From Pseudomonas frederiksbergensis (GTDB lineage: Bacteria; Pseudomonadota; Gammaproteobacteria; Pseudomonadales; Pseudomonadaceae), in the NCBI RefSeq assembly GCF_001874645.1, contig NZ_CP017886.1, positions 2,604,001-2,668,000 of the forward strand: a stretch of DNA of 64,000 bases, read 5' to 3'. Under the pieces are notes generated by a model. The model saw only the letters and a program-made list of their open reading frames with translations. It had not been told where the DNA came from and did not search any database. How positions within the stretch are numbered: the stretch's first letter is position 1; the number at the start of each line of letters is the position of its first letter. Below, piece after piece: positions 33,425 to 43,330 of the stretch. Both the position numbers and the translations under genes were made by a program.

Positions 33425-33679
33425 ATGGGACTAAAAGTAAGAATTCATTGGTTCAACACGTTGACCGAATTCGAAGAAGGTAAGGAGTACTCAGCCGACC
33501 TGAAAGAAGATGGCTCCGTAATCGAGGCTGTCGGCTTACCTTTGGACGGGACTATCAATCATGGGTTATTTGACGTTATTGCAGCATGGGTACCTATCCT
33601 CCAACCCTATTTCGAGCATCGAATAGATTTGAACGCCTATATCTACCAAGTCGGTTTCTCTTACCGTGAGCGCTGGTAA
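33425..33679 (+). CDS. Colicin E3-type immunity protein
   Basis: 84 residues, ten bases after the toxin stop. It follows the ImmE3 pattern closely: MGLKVRIHWFNTLTEF, EYSADLKEDGSVIEAVGLP, then FDVIAAWVPILQPYFEHRID and a final FSYRERW. Acidic, as needed to bind the basic RNase domain in the cytoplasm. The pairing with the toxin confirms the E3 assignment. AT-rich relative to surroundings. Confidence 0.93.
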   Translation: MGLKVRIHWFNTLTEFEEGKEYSADLKEDGSVIEAVGLPLDGTINHGLFDVIAAWVPILQPYFEHRIDLNAYIYQVGFSYRERW

Positions 33680-33876
33680 AGTCGGACAAAGGTTTGAATC
33701 CAAGCATTAGTATTTAGCCGCGGGAGCATGGCACTTCCCCAGAATGGCCCCCTCCCGCCGGTCAACAACCCCCCATAAAAACCAAAATCCGACCAACACC
33801 CCTCTTGTGCCGCCCCCCTCCTGCCGACAAGCTATGATCCATACGCTAATTGTTTGACGGAAAAAGGCAGCCCCAC

Positions 33877-34959
33877 ATGCGCATTCTCATCACCGGCGGT
33901 GCCGGCTTCATCGGCTCGGCGCTGGTTCGCCACCTGATCCGCCACACTGAACATGAAGTGCTCAACCTGGACAAACTGACTTACGCCGGTAACCTGGAAT
34001 CGCTGAGCAGTATTGCCACCAACACCCGCTATGAATTTGTGCAGGCCGATATCGTTGATCAGGCCACCGTCAGCGCGGTACTGGCACGGTTCCAGCCGCA
34101 CGCGATCATGCACCTGGCGGCCGAGTCCCATGTCGACCGCTCTATCGACGGTCCGTCGGACTTCATCCAGACCAACATTGTCGGCACCTACAGCCTGCTG
34201 GAAGCCACTCGCGCCTACTGGAATAGTTTGGTCGAACCTGAGAAAAGCGCCTTTCGCTTTCATCACATTTCCACCGACGAGGTGTATGGCGACCTGCATG
34301 GCGTCGACGATCTGTTCACCGAAACCACACCCTATGCGCCGAGCTCGCCGTACTCCGCCAGCAAGGCGGCGTCCGACCATCTGGTCCGCGCTTGGCAACG
34401 CACCTACGGTTTGCCGGTGCTGCTGACCAACTGCTCGAACAACTACGGGCCGTTCCATTTCCCCGAGAAACTCATCCCGCTGGTGATCCTCAACGCCCTC
34501 GCCGGGAAGCCGCTGCCGGTGTACGGCAACGGCCTGCAAGTGCGTGACTGGCTGTTTGTCGAAGATCATGCTCGTGCACTGCTCACCGTGGTGAGCAATG
34601 GCGTAGTCGGTGAGACGTACAACATCGGCGGCCACAATGAACAGAAGAACATCGACGTGGTGCGCAGTATCTGCGACCTGCTGGAAGAGTTGGCGCCGCA
34701 AAAACCTGAAGGCGTCGCGCACTTCGCCGACCTGATCACGTTCGTCAAAGACCGCCCCGGCCATGACCAGCGCTACGCTATCGACGCCAGCAAAATCGAA
34801 CGCGAGCTGGGTTGGGTGCCCGAAGAAACCTTCGACAGTGGTCTGCGTAAAACCGTGCAGTGGTACCTCGATAGCCTGGACTGGTGCCAGCGGGTTCAGG
34901 ACGGCAGCTATCAAGGCCAGCGACTGGGTTTCACTGACTTCAAGGACTTAATCGCATGA
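33877..34959 (+). CDS. rmlB: dTDP-glucose 4,6-dehydratase
   Basis: Second step of dTDP-L-rhamnose synthesis. ATG 33877 (AAGG upstream) gives 360 residues; an earlier ATG at 33850 adds nine residues unlike the family. SDR features: [16 protein letters not shown] (NAD), [15 protein letters not shown], the catalytic [12 protein letters not shown] and [11 protein letters not shown] (Tyr-x3-Lys). First of the overlapping rmlBACD operon. Confidence 0.97.
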   Translation: MRILITGGAGFIGSALVRHLIRHTEHEVLNLDKLTYAGNLESLSSIATNTRYEFVQADIVDQATVSAVLARFQPHAIMHLAAESHVDRSIDGPSDFIQTNIVGTYSLLEATRAYWNSLVEPEKSAFRFHHISTDEVYGDLHGVDDLFTETTPYAPSSPYSASKAASDHLVRAWQRTYGLPVLLTNCSNNYGPFHFPEKLIPLVILNALAGKPLPVYGNGLQVRDWLFVEDHARALLTVVSNGVVGETYNIGGHNEQKNIDVVRSICDLLEELAPQKPEGVAHFADLITFVKDRPGHDQRYAIDASKIERELGWVPEETFDSGLRKTVQWYLDSLDWCQRVQDGSYQGQRLGFTDFKDLIA

Positions 34960-35831
34960 TGAAGGGAATTGTTCTGGCAGGTGGCTCTGGTACCCGTCTG
35001 CACCCGATCACACTCGGGGTGTCCAAACAACTGCTGCCGGTGTACGACAAACCGATGATCTATTACCCGATCTCGGTGCTGATGCTGGCGGGCATCAAAG
35101 ACATCCTGGTGATTTCCACCCCCCAGGACCTGCCGCAATACCGCAACCTGCTGGGCGACGGCAGTCAGTTCGGGGTGAGTTTCAGCTATGCCGAGCAACC
35201 GTCGCCGGATGGTCTGGCCCAAGCATTCCTGATTGGTGAGGAGTTCATCGGTAACGACCCGGTGTGCCTGATTCTGGGCGATAACATTTTTCATGGGCAG
35301 CACTTCGGTGAGCAGTTGCACAGAGCTGCCCGCAGGCCAAAAGGTGCAACGGTTTTCGGCTATTGGGTCAAGGATCCTCAACGGTTCGGGGTAATCGACT
35401 TCGATAGCGAGGGGCGCGCACTGTCGATCGAAGAAAAGCCGATAAAGCCCAAGTCCAGTTACGCCGTCACCGGGCTCTACTTCTACGACAATGACGTCAT
35501 CAAAATTGCCAAGGCCGTGAAACCCTCCGCCCGTGGCGAACTGGAAATCACCGACATCAACAACGCTTATCTGCAACGCGGCGACCTGCAAGTGGAACGT
35601 TTCGGTCGGGGCTTCGCCTGGCTCGATACCGGCACCCATGACAGCCTGCTGGAAGCTTCGCAATACGTGCAGACCATCGAGCATCGCCAAGGTCTGAAAG
35701 TCGCCTGCCTTGAAGAGATCGCCTACCAGAACGGCTGGATCAGTCACAAGTATTTGCTTGAGCGGGCCCGATACTTTGGCAAAACCGGCTACGGCCAATA
35801 CCTGTTTACCATTGCTGGAGAAGAGCAATGA
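34956..35831 (+). CDS. rmlA: Glucose-1-phosphate thymidylyltransferase
   Basis: Makes dTDP-glucose, the first step of the pathway. 291 residues with the nucleotidyltransferase opening [31 protein letters not shown] (GGSGTRLHP and [11 protein letters not shown]). Also [24 protein letters not shown] and [11 protein letters not shown]. Starts inside the rmlB stop (ATGA). Confidence 0.97.
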   Translation: MMKGIVLAGGSGTRLHPITLGVSKQLLPVYDKPMIYYPISVLMLAGIKDILVISTPQDLPQYRNLLGDGSQFGVSFSYAEQPSPDGLAQAFLIGEEFIGNDPVCLILGDNIFHGQHFGEQLHRAARRPKGATVFGYWVKDPQRFGVIDFDSEGRALSIEEKPIKPKSSYAVTGLYFYDNDVIKIAKAVKPSARGELEITDINNAYLQRGDLQVERFGRGFAWLDTGTHDSLLEASQYVQTIEHRQGLKVACLEEIAYQNGWISHKYLLERARYFGKTGYGQYLFTIAGEEQ

Positions 35832-36376
35832 AGGTGACCCCCACCGACCTGACCGGTGTTCTGATTATCGAACCGAAGGTCTTTGGCGACGAACGCGGTT
35901 TTTTTTACGAAAGCTTCAATGCGCGTGCGTTCGAGGAAACGACCGGACTCAAGCGCGAGTTCGTTCAGGACAACCACTCGCGCTCTCTGAAAGGTGTGCT
36001 GCGTGGCCTGCACTATCAACTGGAACACTCCCAGGGAAAACTCGTGCGGGTCACCGCTGGCGAGGTACTCGACGTGGCGGTGGACATTCGTCGCAGCTCA
36101 CCGAATTTCGGGCGTTGGGCCAGCGTCCGCCTGTCGGCTCAAAACAACCGTCAACTGTGGATCCCTGAAGGATTTGCCCACGGCTTTCTGGTGCTGAGCG
36201 ACTACGCCGAGTTTCTGTACAAAACGACCGATTACTACGTACCCAGCGCCGAACGCTGCATCAGTTGGAATGACCCGACACTGGCCATCGACTGGCAGCT
36301 CGACGGCGAAGTACCGCAACTGTCGGCGAAAGATCAAGTCGGAAAATCCCTGCAAGAGGCCGATCTGTTCCCATGA
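35828..36376 (+). CDS. rmlC: dTDP-4-dehydrorhamnose 3,5-epimerase
   Basis: Third step of dTDP-L-rhamnose synthesis. 182-residue cupin with [33 protein letters not shown] (catalytic His), [17 protein letters not shown] and [13 protein letters not shown]. Overlaps rmlA and rmlD by four bases. Confidence 0.97.
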   Translation: MKVTPTDLTGVLIIEPKVFGDERGFFYESFNARAFEETTGLKREFVQDNHSRSLKGVLRGLHYQLEHSQGKLVRVTAGEVLDVAVDIRRSSPNFGRWASVRLSAQNNRQLWIPEGFAHGFLVLSDYAEFLYKTTDYYVPSAERCISWNDPTLAIDWQLDGEVPQLSAKDQVGKSLQEADLFP

Positions 36377-37254
36377 ACGCGCCTCTGAAAATCCTCATCA
36401 GCGGCCAGCATGGCCAGGTCTCCCGTGAGCTGCAAAAACGCCTGGGTGATCTTGGTGAATTGATCGTGCTGGGACGCGATCAGCTCGACTTGGCGCATCC
36501 AGAGCAGATCCGTCAGCAAGTGCGCGCCTTGCGTCCGAATCTGATTATTAATGCCGCCGCACATACAGCAGTAGACCAGGCTGAAAGCGAACCGGAACTC
36601 GCCTTCGCGATCAACGCCACGGCACCCGGCATATTCGCCGAGCTGGCCCTGGAACTGGGTATCCCGCTGATTCACTATTCAACCGACTACGTATTCGACG
36701 GCAGCAAAACCTCGCCCTATACCGAGGCCGACGAACCCCACCCGCTGGGCGTCTACGGCGCCAGCAAACTGGCCGGCGAGCAGGCCATCCGTGCCGTCAA
36801 CGGTCAGCACCTGATTCTGCGCACCAGTTGGGTCTACTCGAACCACGGGCGCAACTTCCTGCTGACCATGCAACGGTTACTGCAAGAGAAACCGCACCTG
36901 CGCATCGTCGCCGACCAGATCGGCGCACCGACCTGGGCCGGCACCATCGCCACCAGCACGCGCGCCTTGATCGAGCGCTGGCAATCGGGAAAACCCGGTG
37001 CCTGGGGCACTTACCACCTGACCGCTCGGGGCGAAACGTCATGGTTCGGGTTCGCCCAGGCCATCGCCGAGCATGTGCAGGCGCAACACAAAACCTGCGC
37101 CAGCCTGGAAGCGATCCCCAGCCGCGACTATCCGACGCCCGCTGCTCGACCGCTGAACTCGCGTCTGGATTGCCGCCTTCTGCAACAACAATGGCAGGTC
37201 AGTCAGCCTGTATGGCGTGACGCGTTGCGCGAGTGTCTTGCCGAGCAAGCCTAG
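36373..37254 (+). CDS. rmlD: dTDP-4-dehydrorhamnose reductase
   Basis: Last step, NADPH-dependent reduction to dTDP-L-rhamnose. 293 residues; Rossmann start ISGQHGQVSRELQK, NAAAHTAVDQAESEP, YSTDYVFDGSKTSPY and YGASKLAGEQAI (Tyr-x3-Lys). Gene order here is B-A-C-D. Rhamnose is used in LPS, rhamnolipids and related glycans; no glycosyltransferase is adjacent. Confidence 0.97.
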   Translation: MNAPLKILISGQHGQVSRELQKRLGDLGELIVLGRDQLDLAHPEQIRQQVRALRPNLIINAAAHTAVDQAESEPELAFAINATAPGIFAELALELGIPLIHYSTDYVFDGSKTSPYTEADEPHPLGVYGASKLAGEQAIRAVNGQHLILRTSWVYSNHGRNFLLTMQRLLQEKPHLRIVADQIGAPTWAGTIATSTRALIERWQSGKPGAWGTYHLTARGETSWFGFAQAIAEHVQAQHKTCASLEAIPSRDYPTPAARPLNSRLDCRLLQQQWQVSQPVWRDALRECLAEQA

Positions 37255-37284
37255 GCATAATGCGCCTGTACCTTCAGGCGCCCG

Positions 37285-39099
37285 ATGCTTATGACCCCTC
37301 CACTCCCCCGCAGACCCCGCTGGCGCAGCCTGGCCCTGCTCGCCCTGTGCCTGGCGCCGTTGCTGTGGCCACTGCAGCACCTGGCCGAGCGTTATTATCG
37401 AAGTGAGCTGGCCGGGCAAAATCGCCAGACACTGGACCTCTACGTTGCCAACCTGCTAGGGACGCTGCACCGTTATGAAGTCTTGCCGCAGATCCTCGGT
37501 GATCTGCCGGCCCTGCGTGCCGTTCTTGCCGCGCCACAGCAGCCGCTCGCCACGGACAACGCCAACCGCCTGCTCAAGGACATCCGCGCCCAGACCGGCG
37601 CCGAAGTCATGTACCTGATGGACACCCACGGCAAGACCCTGGCAGCCTCCAACTGGGACAAACGCGACAGTTTTGTCGGGCGTAACTTTGCCTTCCGGCC
37701 GTATTTCAGCGAAGCCATGCAAGGCCGCCTCGGGCGATTTTTCGGCCTGGGAACGACGTCGGCCAAACGCGGCTATTTCTTTGCGGGAGCCGTGCGCGAT
37801 GGCGAGCAGATCATCGGTGTGCTGGTGGTCAAGGTCGACCTCGACCACACCGAAAGCCTCTGGGGCAAAACCCCGGAGCAACTGCTGCTGACCGACCACA
37901 ACGGGGTGGTCATCATTACCTCTCGTGCGGATTGGCGCTTTCGAGCGACCCGTACGCTGAGTGACGAAGAGCGCAAGGCAATCACCGCCGTCCAGCCTTA
38001 CCCGACCCGCGATCCGCAACCCCTGAACCTCAATCCGGACGCTTGGCTGACCCAGACTCAGCAGATTGAAGAAACCGGCTGGAGCGTCAGTATCCTCGCG
38101 CCCAGAACCCTGATCGACCGTCCGGTTCGCACCGTGGTCGCCATCGGCGGCGCGACACTGTTGGTGTTGATGTTATTGCTCGGGCTGATGATGCAGCGCC
38201 GTCGGCATTACTTGCAGCGCATCGCCTTCGAGGCCAAGACTCGTCGCGAACTGGAAGCGCGCGTCGCCGAAAGAACCAGCGACCTCGAAGGTCTCAACCG
38301 ACGCCTCAAGCAGGAAGTGCTGGAACGCGAACAGGCGCAACAGGAACTGGTGCGCGCCCAGGATGATTTGGTCCAGGCCGGCAAACTCTCGGCGCTGGGC
38401 ACCATGTCGGCGAGTATCAGCCATGAGCTCAATCAACCGCTGGCAGCGATTCGCAGCTATGCGGAAAACGCCGAAGTGCTGCTCGACCATCAACGCACTG
38501 ACGACGCCCGCGGCAACCTGAAACTGATCAGCGAACTGACCGGGCGCATGGCCTCGATCATCGCCCATCTGCGCGCCTTCGCCCGTCGCGACCGTCACGC
38601 CCCGGAAAGCGTTGCGCTGCAACCGGCACTGGACGATGCGCTGGCGTTGCTGGCCAAACGGCGGCGGAGCATGGAAGTCGAGCTGATCCGTGACCTGCCA
38701 GCGGCCACGCTGTGGGTCGAGGCCGGCGAAACCCGACTGCGCCAGGTGCTCGGCAACCTGCTGGCCAATGCCCTTGATGCCCTGACCGAAAAAGGTCCGC
38801 CACGTAAACTCTGGCTGAGTGCCGAATCCACCGCCGACGGCGTCAACCTGTACATTCGCGATAACGGCCCGGGGTTCTGCATGGAAGCCCTCGGCCGCGC
38901 CGGCGAACCGTTCTACACCACCAAGACCCGCACTCAGGGCCTTGGGTTGGGGTTGGCCATCTGCGACACCCTGATGCGCGCCTTCGGCGGTGAACTGTCG
39001 TTTGCCAACCACAAGGAAGGCGGCGCCCTGATCACCCTGCGGCTGCGCGCGGGCGCACCCGGTGTAAGTCTGCAACCGTCCGAGGATCGCAGTGAATGA
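37285..39099 (+). CDS. dctB: C4-dicarboxylate sensor histidine kinase
   Basis: 604 residues. An N-terminal membrane helix (about 17-35), a periplasmic dCache sensor domain (LAGQNRQTLDLYVANLL, VGRNFAFRPYFSEAMQGRLG), a second helix (GGATLLVLMLLLGLMM, about 285-300), a coiled coil and then the kinase: H box SASISHELNQPLAAIRSYAEN, N box LRQVLGNLLANALDALT, and DNGPGF / GLGLGLAIC. The sensor block matches DctB. It overlaps dctD by four bases. The transport genes it would control are not in the window. An ATG two codons later is an equally possible start. Confidence 0.93.
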   Translation: MLMTPPLPRRPRWRSLALLALCLAPLLWPLQHLAERYYRSELAGQNRQTLDLYVANLLGTLHRYEVLPQILGDLPALRAVLAAPQQPLATDNANRLLKDIRAQTGAEVMYLMDTHGKTLAASNWDKRDSFVGRNFAFRPYFSEAMQGRLGRFFGLGTTSAKRGYFFAGAVRDGEQIIGVLVVKVDLDHTESLWGKTPEQLLLTDHNGVVIITSRADWRFRATRTLSDEERKAITAVQPYPTRDPQPLNLNPDAWLTQTQQIEETGWSVSILAPRTLIDRPVRTVVAIGGATLLVLMLLLGLMMQRRRHYLQRIAFEAKTRRELEARVAERTSDLEGLNRRLKQEVLEREQAQQELVRAQDDLVQAGKLSALGTMSASISHELNQPLAAIRSYAENAEVLLDHQRTDDARGNLKLISELTGRMASIIAHLRAFARRDRHAPESVALQPALDDALALLAKRRRSMEVELIRDLPAATLWVEAGETRLRQVLGNLLANALDALTEKGPPRKLWLSAESTADGVNLYIRDNGPGFCMEALGRAGEPFYTTKTRTQGLGLGLAICDTLMRAFGGELSFANHKEGGALITLRLRAGAPGVSLQPSEDRSE

Positions 39100-40496
39100 G
39101 CAACGTCGACAATCGGATTCAAGTGGTGCTGATCGACGACGATCCGCATCTGCGTCAGGCCCTGAGCCAGACCCTGGACCTCGCTGGTCTGAAAATCCTC
39201 CCATTGGCCGAAGCCAAGGGCCTTGCCTCGCGCCTTGAGCGCGACTGGCCGGGCGTGGTGGTCAGTGACATCCGCATGCCGGGCATGGACGGCCTCGAAC
39301 TGTTGAGCGAATTGCACGCTCAGGACCCGGAGCTGCCAGTGTTGCTGATCACCGGCCACGGCGACGTGCCGTTGGCTGTACAGGCGATGCGCGCCGGCGC
39401 TTATGACTTCCTCGAAAAACCGTTCGCCAGTGACGCGTTGCTCGACAGCGTGCGCCGAGCCCTGGCCCTTCGCCAATTGGTGCTGGATAACCGCAGCCTG
39501 CGGTTGGCCCTGAGCGACCGCAATGAACTGAGCACTCGACTGGTCGGGCAATCGGCGCCGATGCTGCGCCTGCGTGAACAGATCGGCGCATTGGCCCCGA
39601 CCAAGGCCGACGTGCTGATCCTCGGTGAAACCGGGGCCGGCAAGGAAGTGGTGGCCCGCGCCCTGCACGACCTGTCGAACCGCCGCAACGGCCCGTTCGT
39701 GGCGATCAACGCCGGGGCGCTGGCCGAATCGGTGGTCGAAAGCGAGCTGTTCGGCCACGAACCCGGCGCCTTCACTGGCGCGCAAAAGCGCCGGATCGGT
39801 AAATTCGAATTCGCCAACGGCGGCACGCTGTTCCTCGATGAAATCGAAAGCATGAGCCTGGATGTGCAGGTGAAATTGCTGCGCTTGCTGCAAGAGCGGG
39901 TGGTCGAGCGTCTGGGTGGCAATCAGCTGATCCCGCTGGACATCCGGATCATCGCCGCGACCAAGGAAGACCTGCGCCAATCGGCGGATCAGGGGCGTTT
40001 TCGCGCTGACTTGTACTATCGCCTGAACGTTGCGCCGCTGCGCATTCCGCCGCTGCGCGAACGGGGCGAAGACACGCTGATGCTGTTCCAGCACTTCGCC
40101 AATGAAGCCAGTGAGCGCCACGGCCTGCCGCCCCACGAACTGCAACCCGGACAACGGGCCCTGCTGTTGCGCCATACCTGGCCAGGCAACGTCCGCGAAC
40201 TGCAGAACGCCGCCGAACGCTTCGCGCTGGGCCTGGAACTGGCGCTGGATAACGGTACTCCAGACGGCAGTCCTGCGCCGCACAGCGCAGCGCTTAGCGG
40301 TAACCTGAGCGAGCAGGTGGAAAACTTCGAAAAGAACCTGATCGCCGCCGAACTGGCGCGCGCTCACAGCTCACTGCGCAGCGTCGCCGAAGCGCTGGGC
40401 ATTCCGCGCAAAACCCTGCATGACAAACTGCGCAAACACGGCTTGAACTTTGCCGATGGCGCTGGCGCCAACAGCAATGCCGACGAGCTCGATTGA
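39096..40496 (+). CDS. dctD: Sigma-54-dependent response regulator of C4-dicarboxylate uptake
   Basis: 466 residues: receiver domain (VVVSDIRMPGMDGLELL with the phospho-Asp), AAA+ domain with LILGETGAGKEVVARALH, the sigma-54 contact loop GAFTGA and LFLDEIESM, and a C-terminal Fis-type helix-turn-helix (RSVAEALGIPRKTLHDKLR). Standard DctD/NtrC layout. Works with DctB and RpoN to activate dicarboxylate transporter genes elsewhere. Confidence 0.95.
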   Translation: MSNVDNRIQVVLIDDDPHLRQALSQTLDLAGLKILPLAEAKGLASRLERDWPGVVVSDIRMPGMDGLELLSELHAQDPELPVLLITGHGDVPLAVQAMRAGAYDFLEKPFASDALLDSVRRALALRQLVLDNRSLRLALSDRNELSTRLVGQSAPMLRLREQIGALAPTKADVLILGETGAGKEVVARALHDLSNRRNGPFVAINAGALAESVVESELFGHEPGAFTGAQKRRIGKFEFANGGTLFLDEIESMSLDVQVKLLRLLQERVVERLGGNQLIPLDIRIIAATKEDLRQSADQGRFRADLYYRLNVAPLRIPPLRERGEDTLMLFQHFANEASERHGLPPHELQPGQRALLLRHTWPGNVRELQNAAERFALGLELALDNGTPDGSPAPHSAALSGNLSEQVENFEKNLIAAELARAHSSLRSVAEALGIPRKTLHDKLRKHGLNFADGAGANSNADELD

Positions 40497-40546
40497 GTCG
40501 CGCCAACTAACCTTCACATAAGTGTTCAAAATCCCGAGGCCCGCGC

Positions 40547-41002
40547 ATGAACCGCGACAGTCGTCACCTGGAAACCGTCCTCCACCGCGACATTCCCCTC
40601 ACGCGGGACATGGGCCTCAAGGTGCTCGACTGGCAGTCGCAACAACTGCGTTTGCAGCTACCGCTGGCAGCCAATTTCAATCACAAAAGCACCATGTTCG
40701 GCGGCAGCCTGTATTGCGGTGCGGTGCTGGCGGGTTGGGGTTGGCTGCATTTACGTCTGCGTGAAGAAGGCGTCCAGGACGGGCACATCGTGATTCAGGA
40801 AGGCCAGATCAGCTATCCGCTGCCGGTCACCCGCGACGGCATCGCAATCTGCGCTGCGCCGAGTGCGGCGGTGTGGAAGAAGTTTTTGGCGATGTACCAG
40901 CGTTATGGGCGGGCACGGTTGACGTTGCATACGCGGGTCGTCAATACCGACAGTGATGAGTCTGCGGTGACGTTTACCGGGCAGTATGTGCTGCACCGAT
41001 AA
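40547..41002 (+). CDS. Hotdog-fold thioesterase, YiiD C-terminal type
   Basis: 151 residues with FNHKSTMFGGSLYCGAVLAGWGWL (split as FNHKSTMFGGSLYC and GAVLAGWGWL), the hot-dog helix following a glycine-rich turn, and IVIQEGQISYPLPV. These are features of the PF09500 domain fused to an acetyltransferase in E. coli YiiD; here it stands alone. Likely acyl-CoA or acyl-ACP thioesterase; substrate unknown. Confidence 0.8.
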   Translation: MNRDSRHLETVLHRDIPLTRDMGLKVLDWQSQQLRLQLPLAANFNHKSTMFGGSLYCGAVLAGWGWLHLRLREEGVQDGHIVIQEGQISYPLPVTRDGIAICAAPSAAVWKKFLAMYQRYGRARLTLHTRVVNTDSDESAVTFTGQYVLHR

Positions 41003-41004
41003 AC

Positions 41005-41058
41005 GATCGCAGCCTGCGGCAGCTCCTACAAGGTGTTGAACTGCCGCAGGCTGCGATC
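41005..41058. repeat. REPIN-type inverted repeat
   Basis: Perfect 18-base arms GATCGCAGCCTGCGGCAG (41005-41022) and its complement (41041-41058), with CTCCTAC beside the left arm. It lies between convergent genes, and the following TTTTGATCTTAA could let it terminate the rightward transcript. Confidence 0.85.
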
Positions 41059-41066
41059 TTTTGATC

Positions 41067-41903
41067 TTAACTGCGAGCCAGTTCCAGCAGCTTCTCGCGC
41101 CAAGCAGCCTTGGCCGGCACCGCAAGGAAGAACGAATTCAATAACGACTCTCGCGCCGGATAGCTGAACGGCTCACCGCTCAACTCCAGCACCTCGCCAC
41201 CCGCACCTTCCAGTACGCCTTGAGCCGCAGCGGTGTCCCATTGCGAGGTCGGTGCCAGCCGTGGATAACAATCCGCCGCGCCTTCCGCCAGCAAACAAAA
41301 TTTCAGCGAGCTGCCGATATTGGCCAGTTGCAGCTCACCCAGACTGGCACTCAAACCCGCGAGCAAACGCTCCTGCTCAGGGCTCGAATGCCGACGGCTG
41401 GCGACCACGGTGAACGCTTCACCAGCAGGCGGTACGTCACGGACCTGAATCGGCAGCGGTGCTGCATCCTTGTCGGCACGCCAGGCACCCAGCCCGGCAC
41501 CGCCGAAGTAGCAGCGACCGTTGGTCGGCATCGACACGACACCAAACACCACACGTCCCTGTTCGATCAGTGCGATGTTGACGGTGAATTCTTCACTGCC
41601 AGAAATGAACTCCTTGGTCCCATCCAGCGGGTCGACCAGCCACCAGCGCTGCCAACCGGCGCGCACCGATTGCGCAATGTTGGCGTCTTCTTCCGAGAGC
41701 ACCGGGATACCCGGATCAAGCGCAGTAAGTCCTGCCAGAATCAGATGATGAGCGGCCAGATCGGCGGCGGTGACCGGTGAATCGTCGGCCTTGGCGGTCA
41801 CGGCCGTGCCGGTGCGCCAGAACGGCAGGATGACCTCACCGGCCTTCAGCGCCAGCTCAACCACGGGGGCGAGCAACGGATGAACCTGGGGGAAATGACT
41901 CAT
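41067..41903 (-). CDS. cysQ: 3'(2'),5'-bisphosphate nucleotidase
   Basis: Removes 3'-phosphate from PAP/PAPS during sulfate assimilation. 278 residues of the inositol-monophosphatase fold, with metal-binding LSEEDAN and LVDPLDGTKEFISGSEEFTVNIA (Asp-Pro-Leu-Asp-Gly-Thr) and WDTAAAQGVLEGAGG near the C-terminus. Overlaps nudE by four bases, a known pairing in pseudomonads. Confidence 0.94.
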   Translation of the reverse strand: MSHFPQVHPLLAPVVELALKAGEVILPFWRTGTAVTAKADDSPVTAADLAAHHLILAGLTALDPGIPVLSEEDANIAQSVRAGWQRWWLVDPLDGTKEFISGSEEFTVNIALIEQGRVVFGVVSMPTNGRCYFGGAGLGAWRADKDAAPLPIQVRDVPPAGEAFTVVASRRHSSPEQERLLAGLSASLGELQLANIGSSLKFCLLAEGAADCYPRLAPTSQWDTAAAQGVLEGAGGEVLELSGEPFSYPARESLLNSFFLAVPAKAAWREKLLELARS

Positions 41904-42466
41904 GGTTGAAACACCCCGCGCTGGGTCAGCAGATCACGGGCCAGGTACAACGCCGCCAAGGCACGGCCTTCGGTGAACTGCGGGTTTTGCGCCAGCGCCG
42001 CGAGCTCTCGCAGATTGACCCGGTCCACGCGCATCGGCTCCGGCTCGTCACCTTCAAGGCTGTCTTCGTACAAGTCAGTCGCCAATACCACCTGAATCTT
42101 CTGGCTCATATAACCGGGCGACAGCGACAGCTCGGTCAAATGTTCCAGTTGCCGCGCGCCAAAACCGGCCTCTTCCTTGAGCTCACGCTCGGCCGCTGCC
42201 AACACATCCTCGCCAGGCTCAATCAAGCCCTTGGGCAGCGACATTTCATAGGCATCGGTTCCACCGCAGTATTCTTCGACCAACACCGCGTGGTCGGAAT
42301 CGAGCATCGCCACGATCATCACCGCGCCATAGCCGGCGCCCTTGCCAACCAGTCGCTCATAGGTGCGCTCGACGCCATTGGAGAAGCGCAGCTGCACCTC
42401 TTCAACGCAAAACAAGCGGCTGGTGGCGACGATCTCGCGGGCTAATACTTCGGGTTTCTGGCGCAT
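41900..42466 (-). CDS. nudE: ADP compounds hydrolase
   Basis: ATG 42466 gives 188 residues; a longer frame crosses into the divergent yrfG promoter. Nudix box GLIEPGEDVLAAAERELKEEAGF is split over residues about 97-119, and the following LSPGYMSQKIQVVLA is typical of NudE, which splits ADP-ribose, Ap3A and NADH. First gene of the nudE-cysQ pair, divergent from yrfG. Confidence 0.93.
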   Translation of the reverse strand: MRQKPEVLAREIVATSRLFCVEEVQLRFSNGVERTYERLVGKGAGYGAVMIVAMLDSDHAVLVEEYCGGTDAYEMSLPKGLIEPGEDVLAAAERELKEEAGFGARQLEHLTELSLSPGYMSQKIQVVLATDLYEDSLEGDEPEPMRVDRVNLRELAALAQNPQFTEGRALAALYLARDLLTQRGVFQP

Positions 42467-42554
42467 GGCGGCTCCTTGGCGTGAACGCGGTACTATAACG
42501 CGGCTTTCTTGATTGTTTATGTCGGATATCTTTTTACCGCTGGAGAAGCTTTCA

Positions 42555-43217
42555 ATGCCATCACTGCCCTGGCGCGACATCGATACCGTTCTGCTGGATA
42601 TGGACGGCACGCTGCTGGACCTGCACTACGACAACCATTTCTGGATGGAACACCTGCCCAAGCGTTATGCCGAGCTGCATGGTGTCAGTCGGGCCATGGC
42701 CGAGCTTGAATTGCAGCCGTTGTTCGAGCGTAACGCCGGTCAGTTGCAATGGTATTGCCTGGACTTCTGGAGCGCTGAGCTGAAGCTGCCGGTGCGCGAG
42801 TTGAAACTCGAGACCGCCCATCTGATCGCGTTGCGGCCGGATGCCGATACCTTTCTGGCAGCGATCAAGCAGGCCGGAAAGCGCGTGGTATTGATCACCA
42901 ACGCCCACCGCGACTCGTTGTCGCTGAAGCTGGAAAGAGTCGAACTGGCGCCCTACTTCGAGCGGCTGATCAGCTCCCACGATTACGGGTTCGCCAAGGA
43001 AAACCCGCAATTCTGGGATGCCTTGCGCGCAGATATCGACTTCGACCCACGCCGCAGCCTGTTTATCGACGACACGTTGCCGATCCTGCGCAGCGCACGG
43101 GATTTTGGCGTGGCGCATCTATTGGCCGTTAGCCAGCCGGACAGCCGCAAAGAGCCGAAAGACACGGCCGAGTTTATGGCGGTGGGGGATTATCAGGAGC
43201 TGATTGAAGGGCTCTGA
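42555..43217 (+). CDS. yrfG: GMP/IMP nucleotidase (HAD family)
   Basis: ATG 42555 (GGAGAAG ten bases upstream) gives 220 residues. HAD motifs: DMDGTLLDLHYD (nucleophile Asp), VVLITNAHRDSL (motif II Thr/Ser), KENPQFWDAL (Lys) and SLFIDDTLPILRSA (acid pair). Matches YrfG, a purine nucleotide 5'-phosphatase. Divergent from nudE, a conserved pseudomonad arrangement. An ATG at 42519 is a less likely start. Confidence 0.9.
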   Translation: MPSLPWRDIDTVLLDMDGTLLDLHYDNHFWMEHLPKRYAELHGVSRAMAELELQPLFERNAGQLQWYCLDFWSAELKLPVRELKLETAHLIALRPDADTFLAAIKQAGKRVVLITNAHRDSLSLKLERVELAPYFERLISSHDYGFAKENPQFWDALRADIDFDPRRSLFIDDTLPILRSARDFGVAHLLAVSQPDSRKEPKDTAEFMAVGDYQELIEGL

Positions 43218-43330
43218 GATCGAGTCGCCCGCCCGTGTAGGAGAGATTTTGTCCGAGTGCGGCAACAGTGGTTTGTTGGCTTCGAGGCAAGCGCTAGAAT
43301 CGCTCCCCTAGCCTGCGCTCTGGAGCGACG

